Positions 49,338-59,425 of a DNA stretch of 64,000 nucleotides are shown here, piece after piece; position 1 is the stretch's first letter; each line of letters starts with the position of its first letter. The DNA is from Paraconiothyrium sp. Pb-2020 (taxonomy: Eukaryota > Ascomycota > Dothideomycetes > Pleosporales > Didymosphaeriaceae), in NCBI GenBank assembly GCA_022419385.1, contig JAJUBI010000004.1:3205286-3269285 (forward strand), read 5' to 3'. Below the pieces are notes generated by a model. That model was not told the DNA's origin. It did no database searches and saw nothing but the letters and a program-made list of their open reading frames with translations. Position numbers and translations under genes: made by a program.

Positions 49338-51474
49338 TCATTCAGCCCCATCAGTCAAGTTTCTCCGTGCCCACCGCTTCAGCACCATGTCATTGTGATA
49401 GTACGGATCCTCGAATAAATTTCGCATTGTCTCCAGCACCCCAACATCTTCAGGAACGTCCTCAGAATCAGTCCCTTCACTCGCATCCTCGTCGCCGTCC
49501 TCCGCACTGTCATCCTCTCCGTTGTCGGACGAGCTATCTCTTTTTCGAGAGGAAGACTGACCAGCTTGAGACGACTCAGAAGATGAGTCATCCGCTTGTG
49601 AATCTGACGACGTATCTGACGCTGAAGAATTGATCAGCGGGGTGTTCGGTGGCGTGCCGGTAGGCATGGGGTCCATAGAATCGATGGAGGGGCTTAGATT
49701 GGCGGCGTCGACCGGCTCAATGGCGACCTCAATCTTGTCGCTGGTGTCGCTCTCACTTGCGCTCATATCGCGCTCTAAGGCCGATGTGTCAGTTCTCGGC
49801 ATAGGGTTTAGCGGTTGACCAATATGGATGATTGTCTCTGCTGAGCGTATCGACGAAGGCGACGTGCTCCTGGTGGTATCCTCTTGTGTCTGTGTAGTAC
49901 TTTCGGGAGATTCATCGTCCGCAATCGTTGGATGGCTGTCAACCTGTCCCGTCACTGTTTCGTGGCATACTCCATCGCTGTCTACATTATGTTGGGTTAC
50001 CTGGCGGGCAGATGCCGCTGCGTTGCCAGTGTTGCTTGTTGTAAAAGATAGTCGAGACATTGGTGATAAGGGAGTTGGAGCTTCAGCTTCGGGGAGCGTG
50101 ACCGTCTCGAGTTGCCTTTGTTTTATCAATCCAATCAAGTTCGCGACTCCTGGATCAGCACCAGCCTGTGAAGCTCTTCTAGCAGCGCCTTGAGCGTCGG
50201 CATTTGCGAACTCCATCACCTGAGGTAACGCTGGCAAATCTGTCCCATTGTGCAAACGTTTGAGAGATGCTAGTCGGGACTCATATCGCGTTTGAGTTTG
50301 CCCTTGGTCCTGCTCGGAGCCTGACGATTGTGCGAATCCTGGTTGTGACTGGAGAGGCCAATTGGAACTGGACTGTCGTGCGAGCTCTGGAGATGGACCT
50401 ATCGCACAAATAAGCCGAATCCCCTCTTGGGTAGCTGTGGAAGACAGGTCGTAACATCCAGACAATCAATCTGCGGGATTACTCACTAGCATTGGTGTCC
50501 GGCGTCCAACCCCCAGGAACCTGATTTCGGTTCGCAGAATTCGCAGGGCGAGCCTAATGCCCCCGATCTTGCCTACGTTTATCTTGCATCTTTGCCCAAG
50601 CCTTGGGATATAGCACCTTAGCAACATCATTGAAGCGATGTGGCGTGAGCCTTCTCAAAATCTGGAGAAAATCACGATTCAGTCTCCGTAGGCCTTCACG
50701 CGCCCCGGCGTCGTACCCGTCCTCGGTGTAGAGGTTTGTGAGTCGGCTAGAAGGAAGTTCTAGAGCCTTGTCTTTGCCTTTCTCCTGATATGGTGGATCT
50801 GTTGCATCAGATTTGGGCGTCAGGCTCGGAAAGTGAGCAACACGTCCAACGGATGACGTTACAGAGGAGAGTGAATCCTCGTTGTCAGCCACAGGGCTAG
50901 GTGCATCACTTTTCTGAAGATCCTCCACCCGCTCTTCCTCGAGCACCGTGCGCGTTGACTAAACGATCAGCTCGAATCTCCGACTTTGGAATGTGACCGC
51001 TTGCCTCTGTGCTGCCGCCTCCACCAGCGTCCTCAATCTTTGCGTCGTACTCGCTCTCCAATTGGGCACACTTCTTGCCTTCCTAAAGTTCTTTTAAGGC
51101 GACTGCCAAAGCCTTGATAAGTATGGGTGGTCTCAGTTCTCCGTCTTCTTCAATGACCTCTCTGTCGTATAGATCGACAAGCCATGTGACGATGGACATG
51201 ACAACATCCGAGTTCCAGAACCAGGTGACGTGCCGCCATTTCCGATTCCACGATTTCTCGATCGTAGAGCGAACGACAGAGTAGTATGAATAAATCCTCT
51301 TGTTAGATAGGCCGTGGGCCTTGGCTTCTTGGACCTGGGATCGGACTACCGGTCTCAGGACTTGATACAGGGCTTTCATTAACTGCAGTCGCTGTCAAGC
51401 TCTGCAACCATGGCGGAAATTGTGCTACGCACCTGTTCGCTCGTAGCAGTTGCGAGCTTGTAGTTAATTACCAT
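49338..51474 (-). pseudogene. Unknown gene interrupted by two in-frame TAG codons
   Basis: Four exons can be joined in phase on the minus strand: 51474-51433 (start MVINYKLATATSEQ), 51382-51005, 50958-50487 and 50434-49338, 663 codons in all. Introns are 50 nt (GTGCGT to TGCAG), 46 nt (GC donor GCAAGC, CTGAT branch, TTTAG) and 52 nt (GTGAGT to CACAG). Two TAG codons remain inside exons, at 51085-51083 (after KALAVALKEL) and 50556-50554 (after RRQDRGH). The same frame continues after each with coding-like sequence. Both would be explained by CAG changing to TAG. The C-terminal part is acidic and Ser/Thr-rich. I recognise no domain. Alternatives are two or three separate short genes, or assembly errors. 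Confidence 0.5.
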
Positions 51475-52027
51475 ATCTGTTGGCTGTTAATCCACCGACT
51501 TCCTTGGGGACTTTGCTCATTTACCCTGGAATAAGCGAACGTTGCATTGCAGTGCCATGCGCAAGACAGCCGCACTGCATGGTGTGCCTTGTCTTCGAGC
51601 GCGCATTTGCGGATTGGCTCCGCGTCCGGATCGTAGCGAATGACTAAGAATGTATGCCGTGGACAATGCGAAGAATGGGTAAGGGAATGCAATGGTGTGT
51701 TGCCGAGGAGCAAAAGCCGAACATAGGTGAATGTGGATAGCGACTGCCTAGTCGACAAAGGTGAGCTTAATGCGCCCTTTCTTTAACGACCACATTCTGC
51801 AGCTGGAAACTGCGTAGCGTCCTATAGGCTTAAAGTAACAACAAACATTACTCACAGACTGTACGCCTAAAGCCGCTCTCGGGTAGATATACCTTGACAC
51901 AACACTTCTCGTGACATCCGTCAAGTTTACGTTCACTCGGAAAAAAAAAAAGTGGAAATCATCTTGATACAAGTACAACAGAATCCCAGGGTATCCTAAA
52001 CTGAACCCGAACGCCCTAGTCGAAGCA
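51475..52027. other. Intergenic, 553 bp
   Basis: Lies between the 5' end of the interrupted gene and the 3' end of the kinetochore gene. It includes an 11-bp A run near 51943. No gene recognised. Confidence 0.5.
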
Positions 52028-52835
52028 TTACCAACTCGCAAGAACTTTCTTCATCTTTTCGTTTGCATCCTCTTCCACGGCAATATCTTCATCCTCCACC
52101 GTAGCCGGAAGCCGAGCATCCGCAAACTTTTCCCCGACTCTTCCCATGACCCTGATAGCCAGTGTCCTCGTCTTTCCCAATTCTCCTGCAAGTGGACTGT
52201 CCTTCCAGACCAGATTTGGCTGCACGTTGTCCTTCGGCCTGCGGTATGGTTCTAGGAGCGCCAGCAGCGTGCGGTAGGTATTTAATTTTTGCTGGAGAGT
52301 GAGACGCTGAGCAGAGAGACTTTGTAGACGTGTCATCGCAGACAGATAGTCGTCTTGGTCGACAGGATCCTCAATTGACGAGGGGGAGGGATCGGAAAAT
52401 GTGTCCCACCGTGTGGGGAGTTTCGCGATATTGACATCTTGTGTAAGGTCGTCGTTCAAATACATTGCGATTTCGTCCTCGGTCACGTCCGTCGTTCCGT
52501 CCACTGCATCGTCGTCGACGTCGCGGGTACCGGAGTCCCAGTACAAGGTGTCTATTTGCTCGACAACATGTTCGGTCATTTGCCGGCTGTAGACGCGCCG
52601 TGAGTGCTGCTTGAGCTCTCGATTGACTAGCTCAAGAATTAGACGCTTCGCAACTGCTTCAATAATTCCGGTACGCACCCTTGTCCACGACGCCCTTCAA
52701 GACACTCAGCTCGACACCGCCCTCCTGCGCAATCTGCTTGAGCTTCTCCGAAGGCGGTATACCGCGAGACAGATACTGCTTCCTAGATTGTAGAAACTGC
52801 TGCTTTTGTTCGACAACAGTCTTATGTCGTGACAT
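52028..52835 (-). CDS. Kinetochore Sim4/CCAN subunit Fta4-like protein
   Basis: Predicted 251-residue protein in two exons, 52835-52679 and 52626-52028. The 52-nt intron starts GTGCGT, has CTAAT, and ends GCTAG; it joins GVVDK to VNRELKQHSRRVY. The N-terminus (VEQKQQFLQSRKQYLSRGIPP) and the following HSRRVYSRQMTEHVVEQIDTLYW match my memory of the Fta4 family of the fungal Sim4 (CENP) inner-kinetochore complex. The middle is acidic. A helical segment around LQSLSAQRLTLQQKLNTYRT is probably a coiled coil that mediates complex assembly. The start at 52835 gives the length usual for the family. Assignment is by recognition of motifs only. Confidence 0.72.
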
Positions 52836-54076
52836 GGTCAATGTGGATGTCGCTGCCAGAGCGGGGTGTAGCCGTAGGACTGAAGTAGACCTGAGGGTGG
52901 TGACAGGGATGCGCGTATCCGCGGGGCCTAGCGCGTTTTTGGCTTCTTTAGCCCATACCGCACCTCGCCATCTCGGCCCCTTCCGCAACCCTCATACCCA
53001 GATTGCTCCTGTGACGGCCGGCGACTTCAGCCTGGGCTGGCCAACATGTGGACACCTCATCTAGATTTGACCTGGACCTGAAGGCCGTGCAGCCACAGCA
53101 GCAGCCACACGTATGAACCTCGAAGCGACGTCCATTCTAGATCTTGTACAACATACCACAGTAATACATCATGATCGTGCGCCATTTTAGACCCTATAGA
53201 TACTCGCAACTTGGACTCTTTTGCCAATCTACAATTCCCACATCGGGACCTGCAACTCCCATCGTCTCAGAACCGCTCTTGCTACGCAGCACTTATGATG
53301 TCCATAGATTCTGTTGGCACGAGATTTACAGCGGCATGGTGATGTTGCTGACACTATAGTCTATATGTCAGCCCTTGGCGGTTACTGCGACGAAGGGGTA
53401 CAACCAGCGAGCAGTCTCGGACAGTGCTACGTGGACGAAGGGCGCGTCCGAATGACAATTACAAGATTTTGATTGCGGGATAGAGGCGTTTTGGGGGACT
53501 TTCCTAATACATCAGTGAGTATTTAAACTAGTCAGCAAGGCACTCTACACAAAGTTTGTGGAATATTGTCTGCATGAGCATAAATGTCTAGGATGGCACA
53601 CCTGAGCGCGTTTGCCATAGGATTACACCGACTCACCGCCTCCTGCAGCTACCGGCACAGCTTACTCTTGTCCCTTTGTTCTCTCAACGCCGTCCCACGC
53701 AGCCGCCCTAAGAATGCCCCGGCTCAAGGCAGCAAACATTCAAAGAAGCCGTATCAATGCGGCAACGCCTCAAATTGGCATTATGATGCGACGTGTCACG
53801 GGAGGTGGTGTTGTCCCATTTCTAGAGACCACTTCTCAACTCAAGACCGTTATCGACAATCACGACTCTCAACACGGTGTGGGCGTGATTGCTGACCCGC
53901 AAAAGCAAACACTCCAGGACTCGCCCATGCGCACGTGCTAGCAAGCAGCTACATCGCGTGCCATGGTTCCATCCTAGGCATCACCACTCAACACTTGATA
54001 AACACCAACGAGTCAACACCAAAGCTTCTACGAACGTTGCCTAATAGCACGTGATCAAAATACCGACGAAGGCGCG
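52836..54076. other. Divergent intergenic, 1.2 kb, with dispersed repeat copy 2
   Basis: Contains the promoter of the Fta4-like gene on the left and the repeat copy at 53944-54065 on the right. A 75-codon plus-strand frame at 53714-53941 has no recognised similarity. Confidence 0.5.
53944..54065 (+). repeat. Dispersed ~120-bp repeat, copy 2
   Basis: Partner of 6952-7070, same orientation, ending in CACGTGATCAAAAT. Compared with copy 1 it often has T or A where copy 1 has C or G (for example TAATAGCACG against TAACGGCACG). It stops 11 bp before the interrupted frame that begins at 54077. Confidence 0.7.
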
Positions 54077-56105
54077 GTGCGTGAGAGGGTTATATTTGGA
54101 TACGGCCTGTTGCTTTGGATGCTTTTGGACCCTTTACCAGAACTCAGAGCCAGCGCTTACGCTGAACCTGAACAGTATCTTGTGAACTCGCTTCCGAGTC
54201 TGAATCAAGTTGTGAAAGCACCGAACGCCCTATCACACATACCGATGATCAGCCGTCCCTGGATGCTCACAGATCATATGATTCCACAAGGATCTACGGT
54301 TCTTCCTACCAATCCTCAGACCCGTACAGCGTTGGAATCTTTCCGCCTCGTTTCCACGCTCGAGAACACTCGTCTCCCTCTCCTCTTAGATGTGGCGTTG
54401 CATTGAGTGTACAAGACTGTTGGTATGCGACCCATCGATATTCGCTGCTTCAATTATCTCGATGAGAAAGATTATCGACACCGCCGTAACTGGATGCACT
54501 GTGGCGACTTAGGCCCTGCTTGTCCTGATAATCAACAGCACTGGGGTAGCTTCTGCCCACGGTTATGCAAGCTCAGGAATAAGAAAGCGTTTTGGAAGGA
54601 GAGAGCGGATCTATGATTTGCAGATGGATTCGACGGACCGACGCCGGGATCCGGACTGCTCGGCTGGAAGAGGATGGGTCTTTGGACAGAAGGAGCGAGT
54701 GGTGGAGAGTCAGCTCAATCGACACCCCAAGTTTCGAGTGATGGTTCTGTATCATCGGTCACCACCACGCCAGCGAAAACACCACTTCTAAAGTTCTCTT
54801 CAGCCGCAACGAGCATTGCACATCATCCCACCCGTACACTTCAATTGCCGGGAGCCGCTAGCACAAGGTTGAGCAAGTCGCCCAAGCCATCTTCCCAGCC
54901 GATATTTTCCAGTCCCCCTGCACTTCTACCATCACGCACGACTGTTGATCTCTACGAAATGCAACCTGAAGTGATCCAATCGACACCCATACCAATACAC
55001 ATTAGCTCCCGGACACTAAGAGAACGAACCAGTATTGAAGCTTCGCCCCGCGTGGAGAGACGTGCCCACTCCAGCTCACCAATTATGGGAGGCAACGACA
55101 AAGCACACCGCGAACGTAGCGCTCTGCGACAGGCCCCAGTCCCAGACCTAGCCCAAGAGGCAACCGAGAAACGAGTAACCCTACCGGGAGGACGCCCAGC
55201 ACTTGCTTCTCTCCTTTCTGATCCAACCTTCAAAACGATCCTCACAGGTGAAGCCGTCGCCATGGGTTCTGCTAGCTTCTCCCACCACGACCCTCAAAAA
55301 CACGCAGCTATAGACAGTGTCTTACTAGGGATACTTCGTGCCGCTAGGATTGCGCAGAAAGGTGCGAAGGATTGGGACTGTGCACCAAGTGACGCGATGA
55401 AGGCATATCTGGAGTACGTGTATAAACACTTTCCGCGCTTGATGACAAATGATGCCTCGGGGAGCATCGTCTCTAACTCGTACAAGAGACACGCGGATCA
55501 GAATGGATACAGATTATGGAAGGGTGTGGAAGGGTGCGTGGTGGCAGGAGGACGATGATAGGAAGAGCTGGAGGCTGGTCGAGCTGAACAAACATTTGAT
55601 CGAGGGTAGGTCGGAACCTGAGTCTCAGGTAAGGGTTGGAGATGGTTACAAGAAGTACGAAGATGCCGCCCGTGACTCTAAAACACCATCCAAGTCACGC
55701 AAGTATACGTTTCGAGACAATCCTCCGTTGGCACCTTCCCGCCTCCCATATGACATTTCTCTGGTCAAAAAGCCCGCTGGTACCATACCACAAGGGCCTC
55801 GAAAACAGACTGAAACCTCACGTACGCGGAAGGCACCACGTATCCTCGTACCTCGAGGACCCGCCCGTTGTTCTTGGACAAGTGTGAAGATCAATCAGCC
55901 CAAGCACACGCCCGTGAAGCCTCGACCGCCGATCTCACAACCACCACCTTTCATAAAAGAAGGGACTGAGGAGAGGGAGCTTATCGAGCTGGACAAGTCG
56001 CCGCTGGACAAGTCTTACCGGGATATGATGAGTTGTTTGGAGATGCAGTTGAACGTCGACATTACGGAGGAGGATTGGGAGGGCCTCTTTAAAGGCGACG
56101 TTTGA
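54077..56105 (+). pseudogene. Unknown gene with two TGA codons and a duplication frameshift
   Basis: One reading frame runs from about 54077 to 55557 but is cut by TGA at 54404-54406 (after LLLDVALH) and TGA at 54614-54616 (after FWKERADL). It then leaves frame at a perfect tandem duplication of TGGAAGGGTG (55517-55526 and 55527-55536). Coding-like sequence continues in another frame (WWQEDDDRKSWRLVEL) to TGA at 56103-56105. Removing one 10-bp copy would reconnect the two frames. The TGAs could derive from CGA or TGG. The C-terminal half has a Ser/Pro-rich region and a helical stretch LLGILRAARIAQKGAKDW. No family recognised and the true start is unknown. A downstream start at 54674 with an unusual short intron is a less likely alternative. 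Confidence 0.42.
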
Positions 56106-56498
56106 CGATAAGTACTGGATAATGTAAATTGTTGAGACCTGGTGTTGAGGCCTTTGGGACTGTGGCGCAGATCTTAGTTATTGGTTAGATTTAATGCTTA
56201 ATTGACATCTTCTTCGCATCCCTGGTTTATGCTGATATCTTCGCGATAAGCTCGGCGTTCTCGTCTCTCCTGGATCCGTAGCAGCTCTCGCGGCCCAGCA
56301 GAGTATTCTAGTTTGCTGAGTCCCCGTACGTTCCGCAACACCTTCCTCGCAACTGGAGCAACGGCTACCGCGGTTTCCAACGCTTGAAGATGCGCGCGCT
56401 TCAGATCTTCATATCGTCCTGCATGCGATGTATCCTTCATGCTCAGGGCCTTCATCTCTCCATGCGTTGGCATATATTTCCTCACCCTACATCGCCGT
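56106..56498. other. Convergent intergenic, 393 bp
   Basis: A minus-strand frame of 102 codons (56506-56198), rich in R and E, fills most of it and overlaps the pcc1 end by 8 nt. It has no recognised similarity and is not called. Confidence 0.4.
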
Positions 56499-56909
56499 TC
56501 ACTCACTAACCTCCAACCCCTGTACGCCTGTCAACTCTCCCTCGATGTCGCCATGTATAACGTCCACATCCAGTTCCTTCATAACGCCTAGCACGACGCC
56601 TAGGCTCTCGAAGAAACCATTCACGGCCACACGCAGCATACGGTTCGTAGTCGCGGAGTAGTCTATGTGCAAGATGTGATCGGAGGTAGAGAACGATCGG
56701 CGCACAAGAGGCGAGAGTTCAGCGTCGACGGCGAGAGCTTTTTCGGCGGTGCGGACGAGATGTTCGGATGGGAAGGGAATGTTCAGGGTGCTAGGGGGCA
56801 TTAGCAGGTGGAAAAGGAAGCGGAAGAACAAGAAACGTGTTGGGGAAGAGGCGACGGACAGTGTGCAGGGAAAGGAAGAGGCATCCGGGACAGTGCCTTT
56901 CTTCTCCAT
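56499..56909 (-). CDS. PCC1: EKC/KEOPS complex subunit Pcc1
   Basis: A 113-residue protein, the dimerising small subunit of the KEOPS complex that makes tRNA N6-threonylcarbamoyladenosine and supports telomere maintenance and transcription. Exons are 56909-56860 and 56790-56499. The 69-nt intron has a GTCCGT donor, GCTAAT branch and CCTAG acceptor, and gives FPCTLTLNIPFPSEHLV as in relatives. The unspliced frame is open too, but would insert a leucine/phenylalanine-rich stretch absent from the family. Hallmarks are SEHLVRTAEKAL, LHIDYSATTNRMLRVAVNGF and FESLGVVLGVMKEL. The length fits Pcc1 of filamentous fungi. It is divergent from the next gene across 355 bp. Confidence 0.9.
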   Translation of the reverse strand: MEKKGTVPDASSFPCTLSVASSPTRFLFFRFLFHLLMPPSTLNIPFPSEHLVRTAEKALAVDAELSPLVRRSFSTSDHILHIDYSATTNRMLRVAVNGFFESLGVVLGVMKELDVDVIHGDIEGELTGVQGLEVSE

Positions 56910-57264
56910 TTTTACTGGTTTCCTTGTGCGCTGAGATCCAGGATAAGACGTTTGCGTGAATTTGGCATTCGCGATGGAGTGTCGTCGGCGCATGTCAAAA
57001 ATTCCCCGCCCCCGCATCCAATTTGGTTAGTCGCGATGGGAGCTTGAACTTCGATCGCCATCCGTCATCATGCATTCATCATTGTCGTGCCTGCCAAGAC
57101 CAATGATGGCTTCATGTGCTTCTGCTCTGATGGTGGTGACGTTGGCTCTTCTTACTTCGCATACTTCTCACGCCTTTTACCCATCACAATACATCTTCCC
57201 TGGCTTCAATTGACGACTCAGGCTCTCTAAATAACAGCAAATCACGCCGTGCAAGTCATACAAC
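56910..57264. promoter_or_regulatory. Divergent promoter, pcc1 and mitochondrial small-protein gene
   Basis: A 355-bp gap between outward-pointing starts. The right half is C/T-rich. No named motif. Confidence 0.5.
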
Positions 57265-57758
57265 ATGTCCTCGCCGTCCGAATTCCTCACCTTCTACCGC
57301 CGTGCTGTTGCATCGACACCACGAATTCTCCGCGCCGTACAACCGACGCCCGCAGCTGTAACCCGGAGCTTTGGTGTCTCAACAGGGGGGCGAAAGGAAC
57401 TGAGCACAAACGACAAGACCAAGACGGACAAGTTTCCCGATGACGAGCATAGCATCAACAAAGCGAAGAAAGGTGACGATTACGACGTTCAGACAAGCAA
57501 TCTGAAGGCCGGTATTGAGTAAGTATTTCTCCCATATTGTATCCCAATACTCAGATTGCGATCGGTGAAGAGGCGGAAGCTGTCGTTTCGGGGCTAATCT
57601 GTTGACTCAATAGTAGTGCGCGTAAGAGCGGCACAGGTGGCCACGCGACGGAGGGTAAGGATTCTGCGGGTGGAGTAGCGCAGGCAAAGAAGGATCATCC
57701 TGAGGCACCGGATCCAGCTATCGGCATGCAGGATGAGAGGGGCGGACGGGGTGCTTAG
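57265..57758 (+). CDS. Small hydrophilic protein with predicted mitochondrial presequence
   Basis: Predicted 132-residue protein. Exons are 57265-57518 and 57614-57758; the 95-nt intron has GTAAGT, CTAAT and a doubled TAGTAG acceptor, so use of the second AG would remove one residue. The first 40 residues are Arg/Ala/Ser/Thr-rich with no acidic residue beyond position 5 (FYRRAVASTPRILRAV), as in matrix-targeting presequences. The rest is Lys/Asp/Gly-rich and polar (SARKSGTGGHATEGKDSAGG), suggesting a disordered LEA-like protein. Homologues of this type occur in many filamentous fungi without known function. A protective role in mitochondria during stress is only inferred. Confidence 0.72.
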
Positions 57759-58675
57759 ACAAGTCGTCGGTGGAATTCGGCGTGCGCATGAGAGTTCATT
57801 GCATGAGTAGGCGTTGGAGGGAAGTTTGTACGACCATCTGAATTAAACAGATCTTACCGTGTTGATTTGGGTTCCGTCTTTCTGGTGTGGCGTGCGTCGG
57901 ACATCGTTACTTGTTGAGCTACGTCCAGTTTTCCAGCGGTGCACGCTCGAATAATGGCGATTCCAAAACATAGCTCCCAATGTACTAGCTAGATCGTATT
58001 ACTTCAATCTCGATATTCCTACGCGTTGCTCTCAGATGTGGCTGCTCGGCCTGATGCTTTGCCATCGATAGGTTTCATGATTTTACGGCCATCAAAGGCC
58101 AAGAGCATCTCAGCCAGAAAGATGTAAGTTATAGTCAAATAGTATACGAGGCCTTCAGCAATACAGATGACGTCGTGATAACCCTGTTTGATTGTCAGGA
58201 TCTACTATCCGTTTTAGCAAGCGCACAATGTCCGAAACAGTGAGAGCGTTAAGAATAGAAGACATTTAAGGGAAGAAAGATTGGGAGAAGCTTTCTCTGC
58301 CATTGATTTTGAGAAGCTATTAGTTCATGTGTAGTGACAGATTGGCAATTAGAAAGCCTCAGGTTGTCAGCTGGTGTCTCTATCCTGATCTTGGTACTTA
58401 GCTTCGGCATACAAGGGGTCTTATCTGTGCTCATACGACAAAGTAATTTGAGTACCGTTTCTGAGATTGGTAAGTGGTCTCTGTGGGATTGGTGGGCCTA
58501 TTCGATTAGAACCACGGCACTGGCGGGCACAAGTTCCTGTCCGCGCTGCCTAACACAGCCCACGAGGACCACCAGGCTACCTGCGGAATCAATAATTATG
58601 GAGCGCATGGACCACGATAAGCAAATTAGTCCCTCGTGTTCGCTCGACAGTGCTTTCGCTGCGAAGAGAGGGTGA
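57759..58675. other. Intergenic, 917 bp
   Basis: Short frames only (one of 113 codons at 58334-58675). Nothing recognised. Confidence 0.45.
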
Positions 58676-59340
58676 ATGTATTTCGACGCTAGCACTCTCG
58701 TGCCTGCTCAAGGCAGCGCCGAATTCCACTCAAATTACCTCACTTGGTTTGATATCGTCAGACATCGTACGTACGAATGCCTTATTATAACGATTTCACT
58801 GATCACAGATTTGTCAAGCTTCAATCGCAGCGCGACACAGATACTCGAGTCCGTACCAAGTTTTGCGAGCTCGAGGATCAGTATGATCATTTGATGGTCC
58901 TTTCTATGATATGGAAGCAGAAGCGACGCGGACTCGAGTAGGGGGACAAATTCACGGAGCTTGAACGTGAGCTCTATATGTTCAAACGGATTGTCCGAGA
59001 GATGGGGGCAGAGATGAAAGAGCAATCAAATAACAATGCTGAGGGAGGGAACAGAACCAAGGGACCAATAAGCAGGCATCCGCCGACGATGACGACTGCG
59101 TCGATACGGGGGATTCTTCTAACACTGAGGAAGAGGTATGGTGAGGATTTTATTGACCCCATCGAGACGCGAGACTTCTGGCACTCACCCACCCCTAGCC
59201 AGGATGATGCTTCGGAAGACGACGGCGAGGACCCGTCACTAGCGCGTCACCGGCCCCGACCATCGCGCTTTCACGTGAGTGATTCTAGCCCGGGCACGTT
59301 ATCGATAAGCCACATCCATCCCACACCAATCACGCGCTAG
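58676..59340 (+). pseudogene. Coiled-coil gene with one in-frame TAG, unknown family
   Basis: From about 58809 a frame reads FVKLQSQRDTDTRVRTKF and then KQKRRGLE. It hits TAG at 58938-58940 and continues as GDKFTELERELYMFKRIV and a polar tail to TAG at 59338-59340. The two halves together look like one long coiled coil, and a CAG-to-TAG change would explain the stop. An upstream exon from ATG 58676 could be joined, but the only in-phase intron is 38 nt (58771-58808), short for this genome, so the 5' end is unsettled. Without the upstream stretch, ORFs could start at 58777 and, after the stop, at 58978. No known domain. Confidence 0.35.
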
Positions 59341-59425
59341 TGTGGCGAACCACAATCCAACGTCAACGCTTGTCGCAGCCCTTGGGAGGTCTTGTGGACA
59401 TGTAGGAACACACTCCAGGCTCAGA

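Noticed and set aside
53714..53941. Plus-strand frame of 75 codons before the repeat copy
   Set aside because: Short, no similarity recognised, not linked to the downstream interrupted frame.
56198..56506. Minus-strand frame of 102 codons after pcc1
   Set aside because: Charged but unrecognised, overlaps the pcc1 stop by 8 nt, no clear promoter; could be a small gene but cannot be supported.
49338..59340. TAG reassigned to glutamine (nuclear code variant), suggested by three CAG-like TAG positions
   Set aside because: Intact genes in the same window (trpC, erv41, the 57265 gene) end in TAG exactly where the family ends, so TAG is a normal stop here.
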